The position numbers and the translations under genes are program-made. DNA of 64,000 nucleotides from assembly GCA_037576195.1 (NCBI GenBank), contig CM075101.1, forward strand, positions 12,586,001 through 12,650,000. The letters are read 5' to 3'. The notes under the pieces are model-generated. The model was not told the origin of the DNA, ran no database searches, and saw nothing but the letters and a program-made list of their open reading frames with translations. Of this stretch, positions 1 through 12,800 are shown in pieces (the stretch's first letter is position 1; the number at the start of each line of letters is the position of its first letter). Source of the DNA: Phytoseiulus persimilis (Eukaryota; Arthropoda; Arachnida; Mesostigmata; Phytoseiidae).

Positions 1-3000
1 AACAAGTTTGAATGTTTGTTCTCTATTCCGATCGTCTGCGAGCGTGCCCAGGCGTGAACCCGGAGCGCCGCGGGCCTGATGCAGCTTTCGCGCTTGCTGT
101 TAGAGTGGCACAAACAAAGCGTAGAACTTATCTCGACATTTCGTTGGCTTATCGTCCTCTGTTCGGAGCTCGCGCCCGTTGCGAGCTCGTCGGCTACAAT
201 GAGTGAATTGAAGTGAACAGGGAGACGAGTACCGCATTCATATTTTTCGCTTCCTCTCCTCCGCTATCTGAAGCTCTTGACTATATGTACGCTGTTCATA
301 TTCCCGCGATTTCATTATTTTTTTGAAGGGGGAGACCGCGCCCGGTCCTGGAACGACGACGCTCCGGCGTCGAGAGAGCCCGACAGCCGCGTTTTGAAAT
401 CTGAGCGTGTTCGATAGGAATGAGAGCCATCGGAGCGATCTGCTCCACGACTCCGGGAAATCCCTTTCCAGTGATGCTGCGAGCGGGAAAACTCGCGGTT
501 CAGTTTCCCGGATGTTCGAAAAGCAACGCGGGAGCATCTCCGGCGGTCTCGGAGACGGGGAGGGAACGCATGGCCGACAGAAAGAGGCACGCCATGATGA
601 CGATTGTCAACATGTGATGACATCTACAGGGCCAGGCTTGTTTCATTGGTCAGAGGCCACGCATCGCAATGGGGAACTGTCTGGGAACTTCGAGCCGGGT
701 GAAAGTCTGTACACGATCAGAGCGCGGCGGGATTTTCGGACCGAGGAAGTTTACGAAGTGCCGAACTGTCCTCGAGTATGTCAGATAATTCAAGCGGAGG
801 CTCCGAGTTCAAATGCATTGATAGACGGGTGGCAGGAGCGCAGACAGACAAACAGGTGAGGAGATGTCGAAATATTTCGAATAAAAACGAAGCTATGCTT
901 GAAATGCACGTCGTCCCTCGTACTGAGGCGTTGACGCACCAATTGCTCCCACCGATTTTCCGGAGCGTCGCTGGTCAAATGGTTCGCGCCTGGAATGTTT
1001 CTTCATCTTAGCTCGGAGAGCAGCAGAGGGTATTTCTGGATTCGTTCGAGCACGAATTGCTCGAACCTCATTGACAGCGACCATCATCCACACACTCACT
1101 GTGCGGATGGTACTATCCATGTACCGAGTGATAGCACACCCTCCGACGGGAATGCGATTGAAACACGAATTTGAGATTCAGATCGATACCTTTGGTTCCG
1201 GCGCAAAGAGCTCCCAGATATCTGTTCGAACGTATTTCTGTTTCGTCAGTTGGTCCTGACGGATGTGACCTCGGCGACTCCAAATAACCGACGGGACTCA
1301 GTTCGCGCAGCATTGGTGGCGTCGCGGAAGAGTCCAGCACGTTGCCCTGATGGCCACGTTGGAGCTGACATTTCGTCGATGGTTGCGATCTCGAGAGGCT
1401 CGCGAGAGTCGGGTCTATTCAGTTCCTGTGGCAGTGGAGAGTTTGTGTTCCGAGGAGAGTTTCGCACGCAGCCATTGTTGCGGCCAACTGTGACCTGTGG
1501 TAGGGTCTTGGTTTCTGGAGGAGCCCGAGCTCGGGTTCCAGCCGAGGAGCCTGTGGAGTTCCGTGGACCATGATGGCTTCCTTTACCAATACAGAGCGTT
1601 GCATGCCTTCAAAGCAGAGTGATTGAGTCGACAAGCATGGGAACGACAGTCGGGACACACAGGGCAGAAGGCTCGCGCGTCAGGAGCTTGAGGTCTGGAA
1701 GACCTTCGCCCGTCAACCGCTCATGTCATCGTTTTCCTCCTCTCTCCTGACTCTATCCTCACTCGGTGCTTTTTCCCTAATCGTATTGCGGACCCACCAT
1801 TCTACACGACCAAAGTCAGAAATATACATCTGTTCGCTTCGAACAGACGGAGGAGGAAGTTTGTCGAGCTCCTTCGGCATCCGTTTTTCGTGACATCCGG
1901 AAGGGTCTCACCCAGAGTCCGGATGTAAATGATCGGATGGAAGTCGCGCAACCGCAGCCACCACGGTCCCTTTCAACGGATCTGCCACAGACGCTCTCCC
2001 TCAACGCGTCGGACGAGTACTCCGTGTCCTACTTACTCAAAAAAGTCTCACTAGAAACGAAGAGATTTCGGTCGAAATAGTTTCCGAAATCTGCCGGCGG
2101 AAGTCGCTACCCAAACCCAACTCTGAACGCGGTCTCTGTCCGACAGGTTTCACTGATTCGGCAGAAATGCCTCAAAGACGCCGAGAAGGTTTGCAGGTCC
2201 CGTATGGCTCGGACGTCTCATTGAAGCGAGACGTCTGGACTCTCCTGGCGGCTCGATTTTTCGTCCGCGCGGATGTAAACCCCCTCTATGGGTGAGAACT
2301 GTGATTTCGTCCCGCCATTCCCGCTTTGTATCAACATCTCTCAAGCTGGGTGTGATCTCCCGCGTGAGGCATTTTCCGGATGCGCCGGGCTCTGCTCCAG
2401 ATCTGGTCCTGGTTGCCCAGCTCGGTTAAACTCTGCCCCGGTCCCCGATCATGGAGGTTTAGCTCACTGAAAACATCACGCCGAGCGGCAGTCGACCAAA
2501 AAGGAAAGCAACTTTCTGACGGTGATTTTATGTGAATATTGTTCAACGGCTCGTCCTCTGTAAAAACGACTTTCACAGAGCGTTTCAGAGCGCAGATCCA
2601 GCGGCCGGTCGAGGACTCGACATCAGCTTCGTGGATACGTGCCGCTCCATTAGATAGTGCCTGCTGGGCCGTTCTCGTCGACAACAGCGAAAAAGGGGGA
2701 GATGGAAACCGGTGGCTTCGTGAGCAGATAGCGAAGGAATATTCGTGCTATGAACTAGCGGTGAGCGCAGAGGATGTTAGTGAACAGACGGTCACGGAGC
2801 CCATTCGTGGTCCTCATGGGCCCCTCCCCCCTCGTCGTCTGATTCCCTCCCTCTCCCTTCGTCACGTCATCTTCCCCTGCCCCACCCATCCACCTGTCTG
2901 GCTGGTGGCAACAAAGGAAGCTGTGCAGTCGACCTGCGGCCCTCGCACCAGCCAACTAGGGCCCCCTTCATGAGCACGCTCACGGCGCAGCTTCGACCTC

Positions 3001-4060
3001 ATTATGCTTAGGGTCCATCCGTTGGCCGGCTACACAACAATCGCATCCACACAGCAACACAACCGCCTGCTGGTGCACGTTGCGCCGATCGTTGCGAGGA
3101 TCCTCACCCCGATTTCCGGAAGCTGAGCGACAGAGTCCAACTGTCCGCACAGAACAGCCGAGATTTCGTTGTTTACCTGTTGCGAGCTACAAACGAGCCG
3201 GCCTCGGGGACCCCCAGTCGCCGGCCACCTGAGCGACAGTCTACATTCATTAACCGGACGCGAGTCAGGCAATCCGACGTGGCGGTGTTCTTGCCGAGAA
3301 CTCCGACATTTCAACGAGCCACACGACTTCAATCAGGAAGCGGGACGCGATCGCCGTCATGAGCGCGTGAATCACCTCTCGAGCACCGAGATTAATGGAC
3401 ACGGGACGAGAACAGCACACTTTTGAGCTTCCAAAATGCTCGTGGCGCTTCATTGAGCCGTCCCGGAATCCCCGAATGCGTTCTGTGCTCCGTCCGTGTC
3501 AGAGAACCGAAGAGACCGGTTCGAATGGCGACCGGCTGCGACGCTCGGAATCGGTTCAAGATGGGCGGCAGAGAGGCGTCCCCCCCCCCCCCCCCCCCAC
3601 TAGAAGTCTCAGCAGCGTGAGCTGAGATCCCTCCCAGGTGGGAGACTCCCCGAGGGAAGTTCCGCAGAACTCCGCAGCAATCTGGGCTCGTCCTTACTGT
3701 ATGTACATACTTCCTTCGAGGGATCGGAAATGCGGGAATACATATCCGGGTCGAGCGGCGTGGCGAGCCGAACAGCGCATACGAGCTCTGTCGAACAGCG
3801 AGCCAGCAGATGGACAGCACCGAGAAAGCAGGACACTTGTTTCGCATATAGGTATGTGTTATGTTGTGTCGAGACATTCGTCCTTGCGCTAAATACAGTG
3901 GCCTCCGCGCTCGAGCCCCTGGGGACTCCACGTCAAGCGTTCGCTTGTCCCGCCGGCAAGGACAACGCTGGCTCAGTTCCTGAACGGGTGTCGACGGCCG
4001 GGAAGCGTATCCTGCAAGTTGCAGAACCGAATCCCACTCGGCAAGGGCTGCATTTCACGT
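1..4060. other. GC- and CpG-rich stretch, no supported gene
   Basis: All six frames show only short or antisense-overlapping ORFs without motifs. Apart from a C run at 3580-3598 I see no repeat, RNA gene or convincing exon. The base composition resembles promoter or intron sequence of an arthropod gene whose exons lie outside. Confidence 0.5.
3580..3598. repeat. Homopolymer C19
   Basis: Nineteen consecutive C on the + strand, followed by ac. It is the longest homopolymer in the window and is likely to be length-variable and error-prone in sequencing. Confidence 0.95.
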
Positions 4061-4098
4061 TCAGGAGAACAGCGATATGGACGTTTCTGTTCTCCTGA
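4061..4098. repeat. Perfect 12-bp stem hairpin with 14-base loop
   Basis: The arms tcaggagaacag (4061-4072) and ctgttctcctga (4087-4098) are exact reverse complements around a 14-base loop. The stem is too short for a typical microRNA precursor. It could be a DNA-binding site for a dimeric factor; the arms share AGAACA half-sites like those of steroid-type nuclear receptors, but with a much wider spacing than such receptors use. Confidence 0.85.
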
Positions 4099-7000
4099 GC
4101 CCTGCCCGTAGAGGCGGGCTAAGTGATCCTTTCAAAGTTTGCTCTACCCGCCATCCGCGGGTTCCTCGCTGAGATATGATCAGACCCGGCTCTCGAACTC
4201 GAGACACAAGTCACACAAGTGAATGAAAAAACAGACGCTCCGGCTCAGATGCACCGAATTCTCCGGTGCTGCCATACTAACAGCACGCCACCCTCGGAAT
4301 CTGCGCAGTTCAGGAGCAGACGATTTTTCGCGCCTCGGCTCGGACCCTCCGGCTGTTAACGAGCCCCGGAGGGTCAGCGGGAATCTCTTTTCTTCACAAA
4401 AAGCCGTTCCCCAAGGTGTTTGAAAGCAACTGTCGAAGCTGATTCGCTTTGAATTCCCTCTCACCTCTCTGAGCCGGAGTCGTCAGCGGCTGGAAAAGCA
4501 GAGGAAAAACCACTTTGCTTAGCCAACCACTTATCGAAGCCGCGGACTACCTCGGCCACGGGGCTCCACTTCGCCTTTCCCGACTTTTAGATTCTCCTCC
4601 GCTCGCAGTGTCCCTCCGCGGGCAATCCTATCAAGCGAGTAATCCCATTGACTCGTGGAACGGAGCCAAGCAGAGGGGGAGTCTGGATTGAAACGGTTTC
4701 CGAGATGCTTCCCTCCGCTCGACAGCGGGGTTTTCGATCGAGCTGAGGACATGACATGCAGGAACTGTTTAAAACTGCGAGCATCTGATGAGGTTCAGAT
4801 CCAGCCCGAGAGATCAGGCGGGACGGACTTGCGTCACGTCTGATGAAACTTTCCGCCACCAACTTCCGCTGGCCATGGCCATGTTCCTCCACTCCAGCCG
4901 TGCTCGTGCACTCGTCGCTCCCACTCACCTGGAAGAGGACCAAGATTTAGGAAAATGTGTTCTGGTATCGTGACGGACTCGTTCGAATCGGAAAACCCGT
5001 AAAGGCGGTAATCGGGCATCATCACTGTTAGGACGCTCCCGACGACGACGTTGAGGCCGACAACTCTGTTCCGCGGAGACGCCGTAATTTTTCGAATGAC
5101 GTGGAGATGGATTGAACGCCGCTTCTCCTCCCTGCGACGGGCCGTCGATGATTTACGGAGCGGCTAAGCAAACGAAGCCTTCAAAGAATCTTGTGTGAGT
5201 GCCTCCGTTTGCTCGCGCGCCCGCTTCTTACCCGCCCGCCGCGGAACCCGCTCGGCCGCCCCATGATCGTCCGTTTTCGTGTCACAAGGGTTAGCCTGGA
5301 AGCTCGGTCGCCCGTTCTCTTGTTCCTTCAAAGCCTCTGGGTTTGCACACCGCAAAGCGGGTCGTCTGTCCGAACCCACTCGGAGCGCCGGCCGCTACCG
5401 AACGCCCAACAACCGGCCTCCCGTGAACCCAACGGGTCTGCCGTCCGGACAAGCAACGAGGTCTGATCCAGCTCGTGTTTACTCCCGCGTAAAGAACTTG
5501 CTCGTTGGGTCGGTCGCCGTCTTCGTTCGGTCGGTCGGTCGTCTGTTTGCCGAGTGCCTGCTTGCCTGCTATAGAATCCAACAAGAGGAGCAAGCCTGGA
5601 ACAACGGGGAATTCTTTTGTCTTGCAAGCAGAACCCGCCCGGCGCGCAGGAAGAGGATCCTGCCGACCGTCTGAACAAGTGTACGACAAGCATCCAACTC
5701 AGACCTGGCTTTCCGTCGACTCGGACCCTCGACTCAAGTCGCGCCGTTGAGCCCAACTCGCGTTCGGAACTCTCGTCAGTATCGGTCGAGGGACGCGCTC
5801 GCATGCAAGTCTCTGTGGAGTTCCTCGCGCCAAAGTCGGACTCGGAAAATGTGGAGCATTCGAAGTTTATCACGTCTTTCCGCTCCGCCCTCAAGCCGGG
5901 AAACGCGGCGTCCTCCTCCCTCAACCCAGTGTCTCCGGAATCTGTCGGATCGTACCGATCCTCTAAGTAACACTCGAACAGGAATCTCCCCTCGGTTGAA
6001 ATGACGTATGCCCTGTTCCTCCATCCGTTTCTTCCGATGTTTTAATCTGCCGCTCCGGGAAGCAGATTTTTCCGTTGCAAACACGACTATGGAGGCGCTG
6101 CTTCTCCGCTCGAGGCTGTGCCACCCCGAACCGACAGGGTTGTGACTCGACGAGCGAATCTGCACGTGTCGTGCACACCACTCGGCCGTTCTGTCGCTCC
6201 AGGCTCGTGCCGGTACACAATCCGGGCGACTTGACCAATCCGCGAGCGACGCGGACTCTGTCCATACCGATAGTCGCGATACCATAAAAGCCGCGGCCTA
6301 ATATCCGCTAGAGATGCCATATTGATATGTTTGAATCCCCGACTGCAACGCTCTCGGCTGACCCTCTTTAATATGAAGTGTCAATCAGTTGTCCTGCTGG
6401 AACCCCATCCTGGCTGGTGGGTTGCCGAGGAGTCAGTCCCAGCGACTGACTGACTCGTGCATCGACTCGAGGGGTGCACAAGCGCTGCCAACTGCCGGCC
6501 TGACTGGAAAAATGTCTGAGAGCGAACAAGCGGGTCGGGAGGAGTATCTTCCCGCTCCATCCAGTCTTCTTTCTTCCCTCGTTCGCCGATGTCTATTGTC
6601 AAGAATTTCATTTGGCTTGAGAGCCGTCAAAGGGGCATCATGATGCCACGGCTGCTGTCAAGGCGGGAGAAAAAGCCCCCGAGGACCCAACAGATCCGCT
6701 CCCTCCGCCTCCTCGGAGCTTCTCCAGCCCGTGTCGCGCCATTTGCGAGCGGTTGTCCGCCGGTGAGCGGGGCCCAATTCCCCCGACTCAGACCACTAAG
6801 GAGAAAAAGTGGATTTGCAGCGTTTTGGAAATTTTCAGAAAGAGCATCCGCGAGGGCCGCTGCGCTCGGGAACGGATGGCGACCGAGGATCGGGAATTCC
6901 GCCGCGGGGGAATTCCGGAGAAATGGACGTGTCAGATCTGAATTCTATCTGCGCTGACGAACAGCGGAAAATAATCCTCGCTTTTTCCCTCATCCGCTTG

Positions 7001-9800
7001 ATCGCTGGCTCGATCCGGGGACGGAGTCGTACCCGTTGAATACATTACTTTGGAACGAAGCCCACGTCGGTAGGCGAGGAAGACCGATTGGAAAGTGGGA
7101 GCGCAGAGAAGGATACGCGAGCGCCCGGCGGCAACGACGGGAAAACGGCGACGATGACGACGAAAGGAAGCCGGCGTCGCGAGAGGCTGGGAGGCCAGAT
7201 TAAGCTCAACCATCGATCAAAAGCTTAGTGTGCTCCGCTAGAGAGGACGAGGCAACCGACGAAGCGACCGACCGACCGACCGACTAAGCAACGGACGGAC
7301 GAAGCCACCAACGAACGCCCGAAACCGAGAAAGACACTTCCAAGCGGCAGGAGCAGACTCAGTGGATCCTAGCGACGGGACCCGGAACCGACCCGGCGTC
7401 CACCATATCAATTTAGCAAATCACTTCTACATCCAACTGACCGAATAAATCAAGACGCGATCTCCACAGATGGCGGGGCAACGAGCCCGGTCCCGAGCAC
7501 GGGTCGACAAACGAAAGAGACAGTCATTCTTTCTGGACGATTTAGGCGGGAAGCGTTTCGGTGAGACACTGGCGGGAAACTGCGCTGCCCAGCTCTTCAA
7601 ACAAGCCCTGCCTCGGGAGTCAGACGCGGGAGGGCGGGGGGGGGAACGTTCTCAAGCACGGAGCGCAGCCGTTTGGACAGGAAGAGCTCTCGACAGACCG
7701 CGTCGTGGAGGAATTCCGACTGAATTCGCCAGGGCGAGAATCGTAGATGAGAGAAACCCCCCATTGTTTTTATGTTCTCTCGAACGACGCGTGACTATTA
7801 CAGCAAATAACCGTTAACGGATAACCCTCCGCCCGCCCGCCAACCTCCCGCCCGTCCGAGGAGCGTCCTCGAGGACCGTCGAACCTCTCAGTCCCGCGCG
7901 AAGCCCGAAGTGGTCACAGCTCCGGAGGCAGGGTGCACAAAGCCGCGCCTAGGTCCTACCCGGCCTGATTGTCTTTCATCGGACCCGCAAGCTCGCTCAT
8001 CTGCCCCGGCCGTCAACAGGACGAGCGGGGGCGGGCGGGCGAGGAACTACGCCTGCCTGCGGGAAGCAAACACCTGTTTTATGGAGCGATTTGTTACCTC
8101 AGCTGAGCCGGGCTCACTCACCGCGGGCTGCTCACATCCAACAGGCGGACGGGCGCGCGGACGAGATCGGACGGACAGCCAGGCGCAGGAACAAAGTACG
8201 AGACAGGACTTACGGCCCGCTACAGCCATAACAATAAAGAGTCGTTTACCAGAAGAGAATCTGCCACCACTCGAATGGAGCAAAACATAACGGAAAAAAG
8301 CGACAACGAGTCGGCTAACCGCACCGACAGCCGGGAATATCAAAACCCGAAACGTTTGCCATCGGCGCTCTTCTCCGATCCGGGGTCCTCTGGCGAACTC
8401 TGCTCGACATCGATGGCGGGGCCCAAGGGCGAGGCGGAGGGAGAGGGGCGACGGTTCAGGACGAGGTCTGCGGATAACGAGAAGAGCAGCCCAGGAAATA
8501 AATGGCGAACAAGATCTCGGACGAAGTTTGTCAAGAGAAAATAAACACTCAACAAGAAATAGGGACTTGAACGCCAGCCCGGGATTTGTTTGTTCCGAAT
8601 TGATGAAAGAACGCACAACCTCATCCGGTTTAGCTCAAGCTGTCGGACCTGAAAAAATCCCTCCTTGCCTCGATTTTCCTCCAGGACCTCGCCGGCCGGC
8701 CAGCCCGATGCGTACCGATCCCGAACGACGGCGGTTGAGTCCCATCGCTCTATTTTCTACCTGATTCTCGAGTGTGAATGAGTGCTCACGGTGAGCTGGC
8801 CGCATTCTCGGAGCGGACTCAGTAGGAAGCGAGCCAGAACCGGTGCACACCCGATGCATTAGACATGGCCGGTGCGCGAGCGCACGCTCCGCACTCAATT
8901 GTTCCTCTAACTGGCAGAACAAATGGGACAAATTGCTTTTGTCTGCACCTACTCGGGCGTGCAGTGCCGGCCGCCCGATTGCAATCGTCTGGCTCAGTGG
9001 AACTTCCAACAATGCGGCTTCTCACCGGAGCGGAGTTTTCGGCTCAAGGAATTCCCCTCCTCCCGCGCCTCTCGTTGAGCCGCTTAAAACTTATGGCCGA
9101 GATCCTCTGGTGGAGAGATAATCGCCGTAATCGAAATGAAACTAAAACATTCCTCCAACTCGCGGGAGTGCCGGCCGAAGGAGTCGCATCCGGTTTGCGT
9201 GATCTCGAGAGAGCCGTCCTCGCATCGAATCGGTGGCATGTGGCGACACCACCCCGATCACGGCGACCTGGTCGACCAGAACGGCGTTATCAACGCCGGC
9301 TGGGACAACGAGTGAACCTTGTCATGGCTTGAGCATTCAGGTCGCTTTTCATCGGCTTCCCATCAGATCGTCGGCGACGTTTTATCGAGGAATCATCTCC
9401 TCGCTCCGGGGAGCCGTGGAGGAACAAAGGGAAAACCGCTTCAGCGGGAGGGGGAGCACAGGGAAAAGACTCCGTGCGGGGACGAGCACGGAGGAGAGCC
9501 GGGAAGATGCCGCGCCAGGCCACGGCACGACGCCGCGGGAATAGCAATGAGCGCAAGCAGAACGATTGATGAACACGCCGTGATGCTCAATGTTGAAAGT
9601 TTCTCGTCTTCTTCCTCAGGTTTTCGCAGCTTTCCTCCTTCCGCCGCAATTCGATATCAGACGTCGCCCACTTTTGAAATCCCACATTCAGGTAGGCGTC
9701 CGGGTCTCCTCCAGAGCCTGACCCCGACGAGGACCTCCCGATTCCGGACCGCGGCTCTGGCCGAATGCCGCACTGCGCTCACGGAGGCCGCGTGAGAGCC
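4099..9800. other. GC-rich stretch, no supported gene
   Basis: Many ORFs of 60-200 codons overlap each other on both strands between 5.2 and 6.3 kb, with Arg/Ser-rich compositions typical of chance frames in CpG-rich DNA. A GACC tetranucleotide run lies at 7266-7284, and a tandem-like ggtcggtcggtcg near 5526-5540. No exon, tRNA or transposon recognised. Confidence 0.45.
7266..7284. repeat. (GACC)n microsatellite
   Basis: Nearly five perfect units of GACC, within a longer imperfect tract of gac/acc-rich sequence (7240-7330). The same tetranucleotide appears in shorter runs near 5526 and 43797. Confidence 0.85.
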
Positions 9801-12800
9801 TAATTAAAAGCTTGGCGAGGTGGGGCCTGCTGGGCCACTGCCGCCGTCGCCACCTCCTCCTCCTCGACTCACGTACGCCACCTCGCGTTCAGTTCAGAGG
9901 CGGGATGAACGCGAGCTGACCACCGGCTCGACCTTGACAGAGAAGGTGGCTGAGCACGAGCGAGCGACGCACGGTGAGTGTGGTTCTCGTGCGCGTCCGC
10001 GGACCTCACGGAAACTCACGCAGGGAGGAGCTCCCTCGGATACGTTCCCTCGCGGAAAACTTCGTCAAAGGTACGTCGGCGGGATGGGAGCCGTACGTGC
10101 GAAATCCGAGATGGACGCCCTCGCGTCGGGAGCTCCCGACGAAAGGGTGAGCGATCCGGATGACGGGGAATACTTGTGTCTCTGTTGCTGCCCTCGGAGA
10201 CGCATCTTTGTTCAACGCCGAATCCCAGGGGGTTCACCAGATCAATCTTGAACGTGCCTCGCTGCCGACCGAACGTCGAGAGGGAGCCTCGTATAACCTA
10301 TGCTCAGCTACGGCTCCCTGGCGTTTGCTTCCTCGTTCGTTATTGCCATCTCATGTAAGTGTGCGATTCCGCTTTCCTGCTCGTCCGTCCGTCCGCCCGT
10401 TTTCCGTCTGTCAGTCTGATCGCTCGCCCACCAGACCAGACTGGCTCTTGGCGAGTAGGGAGCCAAGCGAGATCTGCGTGCGGCTCTTCTTGTTTGCGTG
10501 ATATTGTGTTACTCGGCTTTTTGTCGCCCCGACTCATCGCTTTGTCCGGGTCGTTTTCCAAACAAATAGCCAGGACACAGAGTAGACGATCTTGAATCCC
10601 GTGTAGCGAGCCTCCGAGCGTATCCGCACAACTAACATCTCGCTCACGGACCGACTTCTGCGCCCGGTATTCGGGGGCTGCGAGCCGAATTCCGTCGAAG
10701 ATCACAACGAACGAATCCTCAACGCTTTTCAGCTTGACACCCGTGAGCGTGACCCCGGAAGCGGTGGAGTTCCGTGAAAGAGCTATCTTCGGATGACAAC
10801 AACCAGTTTCTCGGACCCTCCTTCGCTCGGCTCCAAATTAGGTTCCTTCCACGCGACTGTCGCGGATGGCTGAGCTGCGACTAGAATCGGACGAAACCAG
10901 GATTCGGGATAGAAGCCTCCTTCGCTGCAGGGCGATCCTTGCTCGCGAAGATCCGCGCATACCCCCGTTCATCGGGCGGAGGATGCTTTCACTCGCGACT
11001 TACACGTTTGATGGTTTTATGATTGTTGTGCGGCGTCAACGATGGAGCGGCGTTGTGTGTGGCTTGCATTGGATTGCAGATCAAACAGCTCGAGCAACAC
11101 AGACGAGAGAATCGGGAGGGTGGCTCGACGGCACAGCTTCCCGCGTCGGTGATGGACACACTACACCGTAATGGAACAGAAAAAGCTAGGCTCGCTGAGG
11201 TGACAACAAGAGAGAACCATCGGGTTGCGAGGAGCCATCCTCCTCTGCCTCCGACAATCAAATGCAGCATTTTTCATCTCGCGATGAATGAAAAGGAATA
11301 TTTTGTCGAAGATGAAACGCTCAAGACGAGCCGGAGGCCAGAAAACTCGAGTGGTCCCGAATCGAAGCCGGGCCGCGCGCAACGAGATTCGGAAAATCCT
11401 CATGGAAATCTCCCTCCACCAGTATTCCTCCTCTCTGTGGCCTCTTCCCAACTTCCTGTTCTTGTCTCGTCTGTGCTCCTCAGCTCCGAGTGGGCGATAG
11501 CGTCTGCGAAAAGCTCTCTGAGCGAGAGCTTCACGAGATTTCAATGAGTTGCTCTCATGGAATAGTGGATATTCTCGAGATCGGATCGGTCGTGAAAAAA
11601 TCTGTGATCGCTTGCATGTGCACGCACACTACGGTGCCTGATGCCGTGTTTGATCTAACTAACGATCATTGCAACTCGCCGTTGTCCAGTGACCTCATTC
11701 ACGCTCGCCCTCACGATTTTGAGAGAGTCGATCGTATCTCAAGCGAAACTGATTCCCTGACTGAGATTACCGGAACAATCTCCTCCGTCGATTTTCGGAG
11801 TGTCAGCGAGCACAGGCATATCCGTGAGCCATGGCTAGCTGGGAGTACCCACCGAGCCTCTTCGACGACCAGGTTCAACTCTCGTGAACATCCCGCTGAA
11901 CGAATGCGAGTACCCCATCCACGCAGAGTGCTCGACACAGGGACGGTCAGGCCTCTGCGCAGAGATAACAATCACGCTCGCTGAACGTCCCGTTCTATTC
12001 ACTAAAAATCTCACTAGAACAGGAGATCGTCGGAAAAGAATCGATCAGGATCCAACAAGGTTGACAGATGATTCTTGGCTCGTTCCCAAATATTATGGAA
12101 ACATTCGTCTTCCGAACGGCAGCAATCAATGTGAAACTCCCAAGGTTGCTGCTCGACCTCTGGGTTTGGAACAGTCATCATGGAACAGTGCATCATCACC
12201 TCCCCCCCCTCCCCCTCCCCGTTTTAAAAACCGGCATGGATCCCCCACGGGATCGATGGACCGGCTCCGGCACCGTTCGGTGCCAGAAAAAAATCCCTCT
12301 TGGCGGAATGGCTCAGCAGAGAGAAGACAAACTCTCACCGCAGCTGGACATTGAACATTTTCGGTTGAAACGCCTTCTTCTTCTACGTCCGACCTTCCGA
12401 ATGTTTGTCAGAACTCCGTCAGAGAACCTTGAAGACCGCACCCGGACTCCGATTCGAGTGGCCGCACGGCTCATTCGCGTTCGTTCGCCGCCGCCGCCAT
12501 CTTCCCATCCGCTTCGTCCGTTTTGTAGGAATCTTTCCTCTTCATCGGCTCTTACTCCCGGGGTCCACCATTACCTAAAATGCAGCCAGCGATCCCTCGT
12601 CCCAGGGGACAGCGGAACAACGACGGCGACTACGACGCCGCCATCCTACGACAACCCGCCACCCATCCGAGGCAGCCACGCAGGAGGCAGGCCGGGGAAC
12701 GACAAACGTAGACAAACGACAAGGCATTCCTCTGAAAGTCACTGGACTGGAGAACAGACAGAAGAGAAGAAACTGAGAGCTTCGGCCGCCGGTGAGAGCT

